From Aphrocallistes beatrix (taxonomy: Eukaryota; Porifera; Hexactinellida; Sceptrulophora; Aphrocallistidae), in the NCBI GenBank assembly GCA_963281255.1, contig OY725488.1, positions 1,766,986-1,830,985 on the forward strand: a DNA stretch of 64,000 nucleotides. The letters run 5' to 3'. The notes below the pieces were generated by a model that saw only the letters and a list, made by a program, of their open reading frames with translations, had not been told where the DNA came from and ran no database searches. Positions 44,503 through 56,583 of the stretch are shown piece by piece. Each line of letters begins with the position of its first letter. Within the stretch, counting starts at the first letter, position 1. The translations under genes and the position numbers were made by a program.

Positions 44503-44652
44503 AAGCTTGAATCTGGTGGAGTGAAAACCCGCTACGATGCTCTGTAAAATATGTGGTAGACCATGCTCACAGAAAATGGATACTAAATGCTCGGCTACCC
44601 CCTTTGATGACTTTGTCTTCAGTGCCGTAAGAACGAATAATCGCAAATTCTG
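44503..44652 (-). pseudogene. inverted, diverged copy of Ginger-like integrase segment 43494-43640
   Basis: Minus strand reads KSSKGVAEHLVSIFCEHGLP then HILQ, matching the forward VAEHLVSIFCEYGPPHILQ. The part past HILQ differs more (GFHSTRFKL), so it may come from a related element rather than from this gene. Confidence 0.7.
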
Positions 44653-44956
44653 TTTTACACATTTTCTACAGTATAAATCACAACATATATAAATCACAAC
44701 GAACATGGTTGTGGTCAAATATAAATGTATTTTGTAGTTGATGTACTTTAAATACATTTCGAAGGACATATTTGTATTATATTTAACTATAGAATGCCCA
44801 GCATTTATATGGCTTCAGTGCCATAGAAATTGGCTGAGAGACATCCGCGATATCGGAGACACTGTGTCCCCACTGGACATTCTACGGTTAAGAATACCGC
44901 CCTCGAAAAATACTTCGATTTGGCTTGTAGCCTATGTTAAAAGGTAATTCGAAAAA

Positions 44957-45089
44957 GGAAATAGTTCGAATTGCGGATTTAGGAAATAGTTCGACTTTTA
45001 TCATTAGGATTAATGGTGTTTTTTTTTCGAACTATTTCCTTTTTTGGAAAGTCGAACTATTTCCGTTTTTGTGCGAACTATTTCCACCA
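44957..45089. repeat. cluster of GGAAATAGTTCGA boxes, two forward and three reversed
   Basis: Forward at 44957 and 44981, reversed (CGAACTATTTCC) near 45028, 45052 and 45077. A small foldback; could be a MITE with no clear boundaries. Confidence 0.6.
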
Positions 45090-45529
45090 TACCGTTAAAA
45101 AGAGAGGTGTCTAAGATCATTATCTAAATAACGATGTTAGTTATTTCATTTCTTCGACTGAATTACCTTTGTATTTAAAATAATCGTGAATAGAAGGTAA
45201 AAATATGGAGCTCATTTTGAATTTGGCCCATGAACGAAATGACTTCGGTGACTCTGTTTTAAACCATAATTCAAAAAGTATGACCATAGATCCTAAGAAA
45301 TTTCCTATATGATAATAATACTGTTCACTTGTTTATATTCAATATTCTCTGAGTTAGCTTGGATATTATCACGATATATAGAGAAGTAACGATGTGATAA
45401 AATCCTAGATACTCAGAAGATATTTTAAAAAATCTCGGTCGACAGAGTGCAGCTCCAGGAAGTGACTCGAAGGAACATGAAATGTGAATATCAGAATACA
45501 TATGGAAATACTCATTTTAGGGCATTCTA
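45090..45529. other. no recognisable gene
   Basis: AT-rich, nothing identified. Confidence 0.35.
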
Positions 45530-45690
45530 AGTGTGAAATTTGGAATCTACATATAATACCTTATAATAGCCGTTGAGAGCTCGCTTTTAGCTTAGGTGTG
45601 AAAATATGTATATAGCAATATTTAATAGCTCATAAAATATTCACACTATTTCTTTCAAAGTGCGAAAATCGGAATCTACATCTTAAAATA

Positions 45691-45926
45691 CCGTAAACTG
45701 GGGCGACTTTGACCATAAGAGGTGACTTTGTCTCACAATAGCAATTTTAATAAAATATACTCAAACTTTGAAATATTGCGGTTTAAATACCTTTGGATAT
45801 ATTGAGAGTTTCATTCAACATATTAGCAATGTGATTACATTGATTCATTAGTTTGAGTATATTTTATTAAAATTGCTATTGTGGGACAAAGTCACCTCTT
45901 AGGGTCAAAGTCGCCCCAGTTTACGG
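45691..45926. mobile_element. 236-bp foldback MITE in the satellite array
   Basis: CCGTAAACTGGGGCGACTTT and its reverse at the right end, with TA on both sides. Arms of ~75 bp include AATTTTAATAAAATATACTC. Confidence 0.85.
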
Positions 45927-46450
45927 TATCCTATATAATCCGTTGACAGCTCGCATTTACCTCAAAATAAGTTTTTTTTCAAAAGGTGTGAAAATATGTA
46001 TATATATGCATATGTAGGAAACTCATAAAATATTTAGATTACCATTTTCAAAGTGTGAAAATCGGAATCTACATATTAAAATGTCCTATATTAGCCGTTG
46101 AGAACTCGCTTTAAGCTTAATAAAACTTTTTTTAAAAGGTGTGAAAATATGTATACATACATATGTTAATAACTCATAAAACACTTAGATTACCGCTTTC
46201 AAAGTGCGAAAATCGGAATCTACATATTTAAATATCCTATATTAGCCGTTGAGAACTCGGTTTTAGCTCAAAATAAGATTTATTTCAAAAGGTGTGAAAA
46301 TATGTATACATACATATGTTAATAATTCATAAAATATTTAGATTACCACTTTCAAATTGTGAAAATCGGAATCTACATATTTAAATATCCTATATTAGCC
46401 GTTGAGAACTCGCATTTAGCTCATTTTCAAAAGGTGTGAAAATATGTATA

Positions 46451-47245
46451 TGTTACAGGGTATCTGTAAAATCAGGGTAATTGTAATTACCCTGATTTTT
46501 TTAGGGTAATTGTAATTACCCTGGTTCAATCAGGGTAATTGTAATTACCCTGACTTTTTCAGGGTAATTGTAATTACCCTGACTTTTTTCAGGGTAATTG
46601 TAATTACTTTGTTTTTTTAGGTTAATTATAGTGACCACTCATTGTATAGTGGATCATTTGTATAGGCGCAACTTGGGGCATTTTCACATGTCCATCCAGA
46701 TTTGCTCAGCCTGTAATACACAAGTACGGGAAACACAATTTAGCTCACCTAAGAGCAATTGTCCTATTAATAGGATTCCTCAATTGACAGTTGCATTGTA
46801 ACAGGTAACATTGCCCACCCTGAATTTCCCCCCCTGAATTCGCCCCCTTCCATACTATAAGTTAACAATTATACCACCTAAGTACCATATTAGGAAGTGG
46901 AGTTTTCTAAATGTAATTGTGTAACTTATAAAACTCAACTGGTACATTAATGGGTGTGTTATATGTACTATGTACTATGTATTTTCTGAAATTCTACAAG
47001 TTTCAAATAGGGTGTTAGATGTTCTCATCTAGAAAATTATAATTGAATTTTAACCGGGGAATGGGGGATAAACCAGTTTTATCCCGTCCCATGCTCCCCC
47101 ACTTATGGAGGTTATACTGTAATTACAATTACCCTGAAAAAGTCAGGGTAATTACAATTACCCTGATTGAACCAGGGTAATTACAATTACCCTAAAAAAA
47201 TCAGGGTAATTACAATTACCCTGATTTTACAGATACCCTGTAACA
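46451..47245. mobile_element. 795-bp MITE with arrays of a 22-bp palindrome in its TIRs
   Basis: TGTTACAGGGTATCTGTAAA opens and its reverse closes the element. Both TIRs (~160 bp) contain four to five copies of AGGGTAATTGTAATTACCCT (with C and G at the ends), spaced by TTTTTT or GGTTCAAT. Flanks are TATA on both sides. The middle has no coding motif. Confidence 0.85.
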
Positions 47246-47345
47246 TATATATACATATGTTAATAACTCATAAAATATTCATGTTATTACTTTCAAAGCG
47301 CAAAAATCGGTTCCTCCATGGTGAAACACCCTACATTAGTCGTTG

Positions 47346-47904
47346 AGATCTTACTTATATCTTTAAACAAAGCTTTGCAGTGGAGGTGTTAAAATCTGAA
47401 TATATTCTTATAAAAACCGGAAGTGATGAGATTTTTCGAAAAAATGTTGACGGTGCACATCTACACCATAAAGAGATCCTACATGCGAAATTTGGTAAAA
47501 GCCGGACTGTTAGATTTCGCAGTAGCGCGCGTACGGACACGTAAACAGTATTATCATCATAGAAAATAATAGCTTGCGTTTTGAATAGTATAATTTCTTA
47601 GTGTCTACGATCTATATTATATTATTTTAGTTTTGGCTTAAACATTCAATTTTAAATTCCATAGAAACTGAAGAATGCATCGACATTCCAATTAAAATTT
47701 TCAGATTTAGGTCTTTCTATTGCTGTTCAATCTAAAAATCAAGCTTTAGAAATGCAGATAACGATGTTTGAAATAAGTAGAACAGCAGCATTTTTTGCTC
47801 TAAAAAGAGCCTATTGTGCAATCACATGATGACATATCAACTTTCCGACGGCGGATTGAGCTTTGGAATGATGTTTGTATATAGTAATAATACATTAGCA
47901 ATCT
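47346..47904. other. no recognisable gene
   Basis: AT-rich, nothing identified. Confidence 0.35.
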
Positions 47905-49390
47905 TTCTTTCATTTCTAAGATCACTGAGAGGGCCGCTTCCATCCAGGTCGTGAATCATCTTACATTACATCATCTCTTCCCCGGGACGCAGTCTGCCTA
48001 TCGTAAACACCACAGTACGGAGACTGCGCTCCTGAAGGTCACAAACGACATTCTCCTCAGCATGAATCGCCAACACGTATCCCTTCTGGTTCTTCTTGAT
48101 CTTAGCTCAGCCTTCGACACCGTCGACCATACCATCTTACTCAACCGTCTCCAGTCTCATTTCGGCATTTGCGGCTCTTCTCTGTATTGGTTTGAATCTT
48201 ACCTCTCTGGTAGGACTCAATTCGTCTCGATTAAGGGTTCTAATTCCTCCAATATCCCGGTCCAACACGGAGTTCCTCAGGGTTCTTGTCTTGGTCCGCT
48301 TCTCTTTAGCCTCTATACTAGTCCTCTATTCGACCTCATTAGGTCCCACCTCCCGACATGCACTGCTATGCCGACGATACTCAGGTCTATCTTTCTTTTA
48401 AACCGGGTTCCATCTCTTCTGAAGAATCTGCTTTCTCCGCCATCCAATCTTGCATCTCCGCGATCCGTTCCTGGCTCCTCACCAACAAGTTGCTTATCAA
48501 TGACACCAAGACTGAGTTCCTTATAATAGGGACTCGTCAACAACTATCTAAGGTTCAAACTGATAGCATCTCTGTTGGTGAGTCGAGAATCTCTTCTTCT
48601 AAAGAAGTACGGAATCTAGGAACTTGGCTCGACAATACCCTCTCAATGTCTACTCAGGTCAGCAAAGTTGCCTCCTCCTGCTTCTATTACATCTATAACA
48701 TCCGGCGTATTAGAAAGTATCTTTCTAGGGAAGTCTGTGAAACTCTTGTTAATTCTCTTATCACATCTCGTCTTGATTATTGTAATAGTCTCTTGTATGG
48801 TTGCCCCTCATCCCTCTTAGCTCGACTCCAGCGAGTCCAGAACAGTGCAGCCAGGCTTATCTACAATGTCTCTCGTACCTTTTCGTCATCTCCTCTTCTT
48901 ATTAACCTCCACTGGCTGCCTGTTAAACATCGTATCCTCTTCAAAATCCTCCTCATAACTTACAAAGCCATCCATTCTCTTGCTCCGGACTATATCATCC
49001 AGCTCATACAGGTTAAGTCATTCAATCATACTCTACGATCATCCAACGCCATCCTCCTTGAGCATCCTACTATCAAATCTTCCAAAACTCTGGGTGATCG
49101 TGCATTCACTTTAGCTGCGCCTGTTGAGTGGAATCTTCTGCCTCCGAGCATTCGGAATGCCCCCTCACTTCTTCTCTTCAAAAAACTCTTGAAAACTCAT
49201 CTTTTCCGTATCGCGCACGACACATCCACTTAAATTAATTTCAATGCATATACATACCTTACAAGCATACATACACATACATACGTACATGCATAACATA
49301 CACCTACTTTTATTGAATTGTACAGCGCACTTGAACATATTAATATGGAATCTGCGCTATATAAATTTAGATTATTATTATTAGATTATT
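47905..49390 (+). mobile_element. CR1/L2-type LINE, 5'-truncated
   Basis: Reverse-transcriptase region followed by a 3' end reading GCGCTATATAAATTTAGATT and an ATT microsatellite tail, as in CR1/L2 elements. 5' truncation is usual for LINE copies. Codon usage is C- and T-rich, unlike the surroundings. Confidence 0.85.
47911..49233 (+). pseudogene. LINE reverse transcriptase, C-terminal part
   Basis: Target-primed reverse transcription copies the LINE RNA. Conserved blocks: PGTQSAYRKHHSTETALL, LLDLSSAFDTVDH with the first Asp (48098-48130), VPQGSCLGPLLFSLY (48265-48310), and in the next frame CYADDTQVYL, the catalytic YADD (48364-48390), then KTEFLIIG and NSAARLIYN, WLPVKHRI. The frame shifts at about 48355. 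Stop at 49231-49233. Endonuclease and upstream domains are lost. Confidence 0.9.
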
Positions 49391-49599
49391 AAGTAGGCCA
49401 TGTAGGGAATTTTTAGGAGATATTTTCGATAAAATTATACTGCAACTTATGCCAACTTGAACTACAGATTGACTGGGCTTGATAGCTACTTGTAGGCAAG
49501 ATAAATGGAAGATTTACAGCATAATAACATAGCATATACGTATATTTCAAAAATCTCTCAAAATCGTATTTGAAAACAGTATAGAGGGTCGATATACCG

Positions 49600-50145
49600 G
49601 GTGGTCCAAAGTGGACCCATAACAGTTTTTTTATTACAGACTTGAAATATTTCTAAACTTTATCAAATCGGATAGTTATCAAACAAACATGTTTTACTTA
49701 AAACAACTGAATTTGAGCTTTTATTACGATAATTTCTTCATTTCTAGCAGATGTTCAATGTGACTTCCATTATGATCTTGGACATTTTTCAATCATAATG
49801 CAAAGTTCTGGACGACATACTTTAGAACTTCCCTACTTATGCTCCATATTTCCTCTTCTATTATATCTTTGAGTTGTGACATAGTTGTAGGTTTGCTTTT
49901 GTATATTATATCCTTGAGATAGTCCTATTAGAAGAAATCAGGGGTGCTCAGATCGGGTGAGTAGGGTGGCCATCCAATCTTCTCCCGCCGGCTCACTACT
50001 TGGCTATTGAAGTAATCCTTGAGCCATTCCAAGTTGGCATTCGAAGTGTGTGGGGGAGAGGGGCTCCATCCTATTGGAACCACATCCTATTGTGTAGAGT
50101 GGGATAAAAGGTTTGCAGCTCTGCCCAGAATTTCTCAAGCACTTG
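49600..50145 (-). pseudogene. mariner/IS630-type transposase, catalytic half, broken
   Basis: Minus-strand pieces: DGAPLPHTSNANLEWLKDYF (about 50065), WPPYSPDLSTPDFF with the second and third catalytic region (about 49960), YLKDIIYKSKP and SREVLKYVVQNFALRL (to 49785). These follow the DGAP-PH / WPPxSPDLxPxDFF pattern. GGGTGGTCCAAAGTGGACCC at 49599 is probably the terminal inverted repeat. Several stops interrupt it; the N-terminal DNA-binding half is missing. Confidence 0.75.
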
Positions 50146-50822
50146 GATTAAACTTAAACTAAGTAATTACTTAGTTTTCAATAAGTTTTCTTAACTATTC
50201 TTAACTATAAAACTTGTTAACTACTTAGTACTTACTTCGTTTTGGCTAAGTATTTAGTTTTTCCTTTGCTTAATTTATTTCTTATTCCTTTACTTAGTTT
50301 TAATAATCACATACTAAGTTTTTGTATCGTTTTGACATATAAACTAAGTATTTAATAGTTTGGCCAATCAATAGGTATTTAGAGATAGGTCAAATGACTC
50401 AAATCCCATCGACTCATTCAAATATATTGAATTCTTTATAATGATCATTATACAACTCGTAACATGTTCGTTATTCAGCAGCTTCACGATATTGATTGAT
50501 GAAGACATTTGTGTGTGTATATCAAATCAATGTCGTAAACCATGTTACAGATAACGGTGACTACAACAAATAAAGAGAGTTCTAATTGCGATATAATTGG
50601 ATCGTATTGTTCTTACAAATAATTAATATTACATTTATTTTCACATCTTTCCCTTTGAAATGATGTAATAAAATAAAATTGTAAGTTAAGTCACCTTCGA
50701 AGTCGGCTTAAAGATATATTAATTTAAGTTAAAAACTAAGCAAAAAAATTAAGTATCTATTTAGTTTTGTACTGTGAATACCAACTTAGTTTTTACTTAG
50801 TCATAGCAATCCATATAAAAGA
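50146..50822. repeat. region rich in ACTTAGTT / AACTAAGT motifs
   Basis: Both ends (50150-50330 and 50695-50805) contain repeated TACTTAGTTTT and AACTAAGTA, facing each other across AT-rich DNA. It could be a MITE with TTAGTT-rich subtermini, but no boundary is defined. Confidence 0.4.
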
Positions 50823-51061
50823 CATTGCCGCGCTCAAAAAAACTTGGACCAGGGATGGAGTAGAATAGTTAGGGGATTTTACAACATGAACCAAAGTATT
50901 TTTCCTAGGCGCGATAGACCTTCTAAATGTATTAACAGCATATATAAACGACATTATTTAGAAGGTCTATCGCACCTAGGAAAAATATTTTAGCTCATCT
51001 TGTGAAATCCCCTAACTATACTAGCCAATCCCTGGTCCAAGTTTTTTTGAGCGCGGCAGTG
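50823..51061. mobile_element. 239-bp foldback MITE (CATTGCCGCGCTC)
   Basis: CATTGCCGCGCTCAAAAAAA and, reversed, CACTGCCGCGCTCAAAAAAA; arms of ~105 bp include GACCAGGGATGG and TAGACCTTCTAAAT. Target duplication not clear. Confidence 0.85.
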
Positions 51062-51347
51062 CCTTGTATAGATTGCTATGGTTAATTTTAATTTTTAGTC
51101 GGTCTGAGAATAAGGCCCCCGGTCTCTGGGATTCCCAGAATGTTATTTTAACTGCTAATTTTCCCACTGAGGTACAATGCCCCTCAATCTGAGGTCCTTA
51201 GGAGGGAGAAGGACTTGTTTCCGTGGCCTGATGTTTTAGTCAAATCCTTTGTCATCTTAAACCTGGTCTTCTTGTCGTTGTCTGATAATGTCTGGTGTGT
51301 GGTGATATGGTAGGGAAACAAGTGGAGGTCTTGCTTCATTTACCTCA

Positions 51348-51623
51348 TTAAGCTTGTTCGAGAGATTCCCAGTTCCTGAAATCTCTTCCGTGTTGATCAG
51401 GTTGGTGGAACTTGGACAGATTTTCGAATTTGTTTACAGAAGGACTCATCTCGTATACTTTTGCGGTCTGGAGCTTTGAGATTAAGGTTTCTAAGAGCAC
51501 CCTCTTTTCAAAATCTTTTGACCCACTTGTAAATAAGTGATTGGTAGGTAGGTTCTCTGTTTGAAATCGTGTCCGAATACCCCCGATTACACTCTTAAAG
51601 CTCTTATCTGTATACATTTCCAC
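51348..51623 (-). CDS. short unrecognised open frame
   Basis: 91 codons from ATG 51621-51623; the frame stays open further upstream on the minus strand (NPKWSLDIKIYYVEMYTDK). Mixed hydrophilic composition, no domain recognised. Could be an exon or an old transposon piece. Confidence 0.25.
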   Translation of the reverse strand: MEMYTDKSFKSVIGGIRTRFQTENLPTNHLFTSGSKDFEKRVLLETLISKLQTAKVYEMSPSVNKFENLSKFHQPDQHGRDFRNWESLEQA

Positions 51624-52243
51624 ATAGTAGATTTTGATATCTAGGCTCCATTTTGGGTTTCTAGTGTTCTTAACTATTGCATCAGCTATATTCTAAGAGA
51701 TTAAGTAGTTAGAATAAAACCAGGTTAATTCAAAATGAATTTGGGTCCCCTTTTTGTATGAGAGTGCAAAGAAGGACATCAAGAGATACTTCACCGCTTT
51801 GCTTTATTAGCGGCAATCAACTTGTCGGGTTAAACATATAAAAGAAATACAGTATTAAATAAATATCAGTTACCATAGTGGGTTAGGAATGTCACCGTTC
51901 CAAGCAGTCTTAAACACTAAACCTCCTATTGCCCTTTCCTAACATGGTAATCCGGATGAACTTTCCAGCAGCATATTGACAGAAGAGGATTATGAACAAA
52001 TAATGAATAACATAAATCTTAACATAAATCAAGTTCTCAAACTTCCATTCCTTCCAATCACCATCTTCACATGCTTTGCAATCACTAGATTCTATATCAT
52101 TTGAATCTGAGCAAGAAATTAACAGCAATTTATTCTAATCTAATTATACAGATACTTGCCTTGAAGACATTTCTAAACCTGCTTACTCTTCCGAATTGTT
52201 AGTGTGTACAGTTCATCAGCATATGAGTATGAGCTTCAGGACT
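51624..52243. other. no recognisable gene
   Basis: AT-rich, nothing identified. Confidence 0.35.
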
Positions 52244-52607
52244 ACAGTCATTGTCACATTTTTAAAAGTTAAGCACACAGTTATTCGAGCATAACTCAGC
52301 CATTATAGGAGATAGAAGGCTGACATTTTAATAGAATCTGTATACTAACACGTCTCACATATGATGCAACTATTAAAAATGATGACTCATCACTTTGCTA
52401 TGACGTCATCATTACTCATCAAAATTTTAAAAATTGACAAATTTGGTGTTTTTCCGAGTGATATCGATTTCAAAAGTAAGATGGACATATTTAGAGATGA
52501 TATCTCCCTTATAATTAACCAATGTCACCTCCAGGCGACCGAAGAGAGCCTCTGGCGGACACAAAGTGTCCGCCAGCCGCGCAGCGCAAGCAAGCGAAGC
52601 GCGCTTG
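52244..52607 (+). mobile_element. non-autonomous Helitron, 5'-truncated
   Basis: From CAGTCATTGTCACATTTTTA to GAAGCGCGCTTG followed by T, with a perfect hairpin GGCGGACACAAAGTGTCCGCC minus one base pair at its loop upstream of the end. Same body as 21098-21592. Confidence 0.8.
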
Positions 52608-54080
52608 TACTTTTTGATATTGGGATGCATAACTACAGGGTGGTCCATGGATAATCGATTTAATGATGTTATAATTCAGGAAATTCTTGTTCGATCTTTA
52701 TGAATGACCACTCGTTTTATGCCAAAACTTATACTTTTTCATATTTACTAGCCAAAACACCATTAGATTATGTCATTGCGTTTGGAGACAGAAATGAAAG
52801 TCAGCATTGTGAAATGGTACTTTGAAAATATTAAGAGTGTAGTCAGAACACAGAGGACTTTCAAGAGAGTTTACAAGTGTAAAACAGCTCCATGTGGACA
52901 AACAATCAGGAATCTTGTTAAGAAATTCGATTTTCTCTAGAATCTCTAGATCTTTCATAGAACCTCCACATTTTAAAAATATGAATTTTGAGCTTAAAAT
53001 CGATAATAATGAGCTTTAACCTGCACATTTCCAACTTTAGACGTTTATTTTGACTCTATTCTGAAAATTATATTTTAAGAAATTTCAAAAAAACCACTCA
53101 ATTTTCGGCGATTTTCTGCTTTTGGCAAGGGGTAGCTCATAATCCATCGTTTTTAGTAAATATAGTATTATGCAGTATAAGGAACTGATGTTTCTGCAGT
53201 TTTTAATCACGCTAAGGCTAAGTTCTAACACTTTTAGTTTTAAAGTTATGGTATTTCAACAGACCGCTGAATTGGGAAATTTTTTCCGTACAGCGTGATC
53301 CTTTGGTTATAACTTTTGACGGATATATATATATAGCGAGTTTTATTTGACATTTTAATAGCATAGGATATCTATTACTAGTTGATATCACCAATTCTAA
53401 ATAATTCCAAAGAAATTTGTATTGAGAATCGGATTTTGGACATGCCAAACAATTGTCTTAACTTGGACTGAAATCCCTGCTGAATCCCTGCTGTACATAC
53501 TCGAAATGTATCCGGGCGATTCTTAATTTTGACCTTCAATTACCACTTGAGGTAAAATGAATATTTCAGATGTATGAGAGTTTTCAATGAATGTTATCAC
53601 ACGAGTAAATCATGAAATTGTATAATTTACTTTATCTTCTTTCTAACAGGTACAGACAAATATTTAGCACACTCTTTTGGGGGGCGATAATCGAGTGAGG
53701 TGATTATCAAATCCCGGCTACTATTCGGATATATATGGTGTATTATTTTCCATTTTTTCTGATTCATATTATCCAGTAACTTCTGCTATTAAAAGTTAAT
53801 TCCTATAGTTATATGCTATTAAAAGTTAAGGAATCAAGTTAAATATAAGTGCTTGAACGAAATGCTTTCAAATAAGAAATAATATTAGTGTTGAAAAAAT
53901 AATTAACAACACTTTACGTTAGTGGTTCAAGAATTTAAATTAACCCACGATCCTAAATTCCTATTTATAAATATAACATATACATAGTGTCTGTATAAAG
54001 ACATCACAGTTAATCTTTTAAGCAGTTGCTAGCCCCATTAGTGATTTTACTAGTAACCTAATTACATAGAGTTTGAAACA
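52608..54080. other. long stretch without recognisable gene
   Basis: AT-rich; ACAGGGTGGTCCATGGATAA at 52635 could be a lone transposon end. No protein motif. Confidence 0.35.
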
Positions 54081-54083
54081 ATT

Positions 54084-54178
54084 CGCACTTGGACTAGTCC
54101 AAGTGAACTTTAACTACTTTAGTCTAAGCATACTTAGACTATTCCAAGTGCGCTTAGACTAAATTCGCACTTGGACTT
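54084..54178. repeat. cluster of short perfect palindromes
   Basis: CACTTGGACTAGTCCAAGTG and AGTCTAAGCATACTTAGACT are followed by CCAAGTGCGCTTAGACT and GCACTTGGACTT, combining the two motifs. Possibly a compact MITE. Confidence 0.65.
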
Positions 54179-54410
54179 CATCATCGCCATATAATTTGGA
54201 ATAGTAGTATCAAAATGTAAAAGTTATATGCATTTTAATATTATCAAAATGTTTCCGATTGTGGCACTTAAATTGGTATTTAGGGATTTTCCACCAAATG
54301 ATTCTTTTCAATTTAATTATGTTACTTTTATCACTGAAATAAAATCTGTTGCAATTTGTTTCAACTCCAACCATAGATTGACTGGACTATAGGATCCGAA
54401 AAGGGAACAA

Positions 54411-54432
54411 CAAGCGCGCTCCGCTTGCTTAC
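54411..54432 (-). mobile_element. Helitron 3' tip
   Basis: Minus strand GCAAGCGGAGCGCGCTTG followed by T, as at other Helitron ends, but the body does not follow. Confidence 0.45.
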
Positions 54433-55428
54433 TTTGCTGGCATTGATATTATTGCTCAATAGGGAATATACCCAAATTTAATATGTATAAACAAGTTGTA
54501 ATGACTCTCTGAACTTGAAATATGACATGCTGACACGAAATAATATTTACAAGCGATTATAGCAGGATATTAGCACAAATATTTAAATAATATTTTTTTT
54601 AACATTGCTGATGTTTAATTAATACAATTGCATCAGCCTGAAACGAGAGAGATTATATTAATGTTTTGGATAACTTATATAATTGTTGCTTGTTTTCATT
54701 TAGTGTTACTACTCTTGCAGTCGTTGTAATGACGAATATGATAATCAAGTGATTGTTTGTGTAAGTTGAATATTTATATTGTCGAATGTATCATATAACA
54801 TACATGTACCATTTCCCTATGTATAAACGGAAAGGCTTATATTGATTTAACTATTTCAATTGCTTTCCAAAGTTTTATTTTTCTGTAACATTTTTTATCA
54901 AATTCTCTCTATCACCAATAGTAAACTCTGATAGATTGGTTCTTTAATTGACAAGATATATGTTCCACACAAACTTTTTATTCAAATGAAGACTGTAAAG
55001 AATTTGTGGTCGATTGCAAAAAAATTCTTGCGGCAACTTTGTTCAAAAATTTTCTGTCGTTTTTTCTGTCGTTATCATAAAACCTCAAATTTATTCAATT
55101 GAGAATTTAATCGGAATTCTAGTAACTATCTATACTATTAAAACATTTATTGTTTTGCTGGTTTGTTTGTAAGTGATAATACTTCGTAGAAAGCTAAATA
55201 TTCGTATAAATTTTTAACTTCACACGCTGTCAGCGATCTTTGGATTTGGAAGCAAAAATGAAATTATGACGCCACAATATGTTTTGTTTAATAACTTCCT
55301 TATTTTTTACAATTTCAGCACAATAATTAGTTATTTTAGAAAACAACCTATGTTTAATCTTTCTACTAAATTTTTGTAATTGAAAATTTAGTTTAAGTTT
55401 ATGAATCAAAATGTGTGGTACACACTAC
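54433..55428. other. no gene; one Helitron 5'-like tip
   Basis: TCTATACTATTAAAACATTT at 55129 after A resembles a Helitron 5' end of another family. Otherwise nothing recognisable. Confidence 0.35.
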
Positions 55429-55430
55429 CT

Positions 55431-55896
55431 GGCCAAAAGTATTGGAACACCATTTTGCTTTGCTTCATAAGTAATACTAAATTGAGTCTATCCATGGACT
55501 CCAATCAATTAAAACCACCAATATTAATGAAATCTAACATCAATTTCGAAATACTTTACACACTCGAATAAATCAATCTAGAAGGTTCCTATATATACCT
55601 TTCCGCAATTACTAGTACCTGTATCAGCGCAATTACTAGTACCTGTATCACTTTGTGCCACTTGCCACCATTATATAATATGGGAACAAGTGGATCAGTG
55701 TGGCACAAGCGATATTAATTCCCTTTTAGGCATATTTGATGAGTAGAAAACTTCTAGACTGAGTAACTCGAGTCTGTAGATTTCGAATTTGATATCAGAT
55801 TTTCAGCAGCTGTCGTGAGTTTAATATATTGGCCTCGATGGAGAGACCCATTCTAGTATTATATGATGCAAAGCAATACTTTTGGCCAGGTAGTGT
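55431..55896. mobile_element. Tc1/mariner-type MITE (ACACTACCTGGCCAAAAG)
   Basis: ACACTACCTGGCCAAAAGTA and, reversed, ACACTACCTGGCCAAAAGTA are exact; TA on the right, near the left. A 22-bp direct repeat GCAATTACTAGTACCTGTAT lies at 55605 and 55628. Central hairpin pairs TTGTGCCACTTGCC with its complement near 55700. Confidence 0.85.
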
Positions 55897-56177
55897 TATT
55901 ATAAGCAGATATAATATTATCGTTGTGATGTAATTAGACAGCGTCACAAAAAAGTTTTGTCAAACCACACAAATTGATTATGTAATATGAAATTTGGTTT
56001 AATTAAGGTTTTAGTAAGTTGAAAGAAATGTGATAATGACTTGCATATTTGATGAATCATGGACTTCTAAACTACCTGGACAATCCACTCTATTTTGACT
56101 CTATACCAAGTTAGGCCAGTTTGTATATAAGTATTGATATCTCGAAAACTATTCATTATATTGGTATTAAATATATT
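55897..56177. other. no recognisable gene
   Basis: AT-rich, nothing identified. Confidence 0.35.
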
Positions 56178-56450
56178 AATGTTGAATAGTAAGTCGTTTA
56201 TGGGGATTTCATTGGTCACATCGGCATACTTGAAATATTTATGGTTTTTTTAGTTTTGCGGTTTTCACACCATTCCATATATGGTATTAATGCTAATAAC
56301 TTGGAATCGGTTAACATTAGACATGGGAAGCGTGTCATAGTTGAATAGGAAGTCATATACATGGAGTCGATTGGCACCATTGTCCAGTCTCAAATATTAG
56401 TGGCTTATGAGTTTTGTGGTTTTCACACCCTTCCATATATGGTAATATCA
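56178..56450. repeat. diverged tandem duplication, ~135-150 bp unit
   Basis: GTTGAATAGTAAGTCGTTTA ... GTTTTGCGGTTTTCACACC ... TTCCATATATGGTA recurs as GTTGAATAGGAAGTCATATA ... GTTTTGTGGTTTTCACACCC ... TTCCATATATGGTA. Confidence 0.65.
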
Positions 56451-56583
56451 TTGACACCCCTTCCTAGGTTGTGTTTAGGCGGAATGACTACTAGCAACAT
56501 AATTTTACCATATAGGTCGATACTACAGATACACCATATAACTGCTACAAATAATTTTGTTCTGTCCTACTGCTACAAATCAT

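Larger units (their letters stand above)
45530..47345. repeat. tandem array of ~150-bp monomers, interrupted by two MITEs
   Basis: Monomer starts (GGTGTGAAAATATGTATA) at 45595, 45985, 46139, 46291 and 46433; the last resumes at 47246. After subtracting the insert at 45691-45926 spacing is 142-154 bp. Each monomer has AATAACTCATAAAAT, GGAATCTACATATT, CCTATATTAGCCGTTGAGA in order. A single monomer is at 14521 and a diverged array at 2235. Confidence 0.9.

Noticed and set aside
45530-47345. CRISPR-like array
   Set aside because: Units are contiguous ~150-bp satellite monomers in a eukaryotic context, without short repeats and unique spacers.
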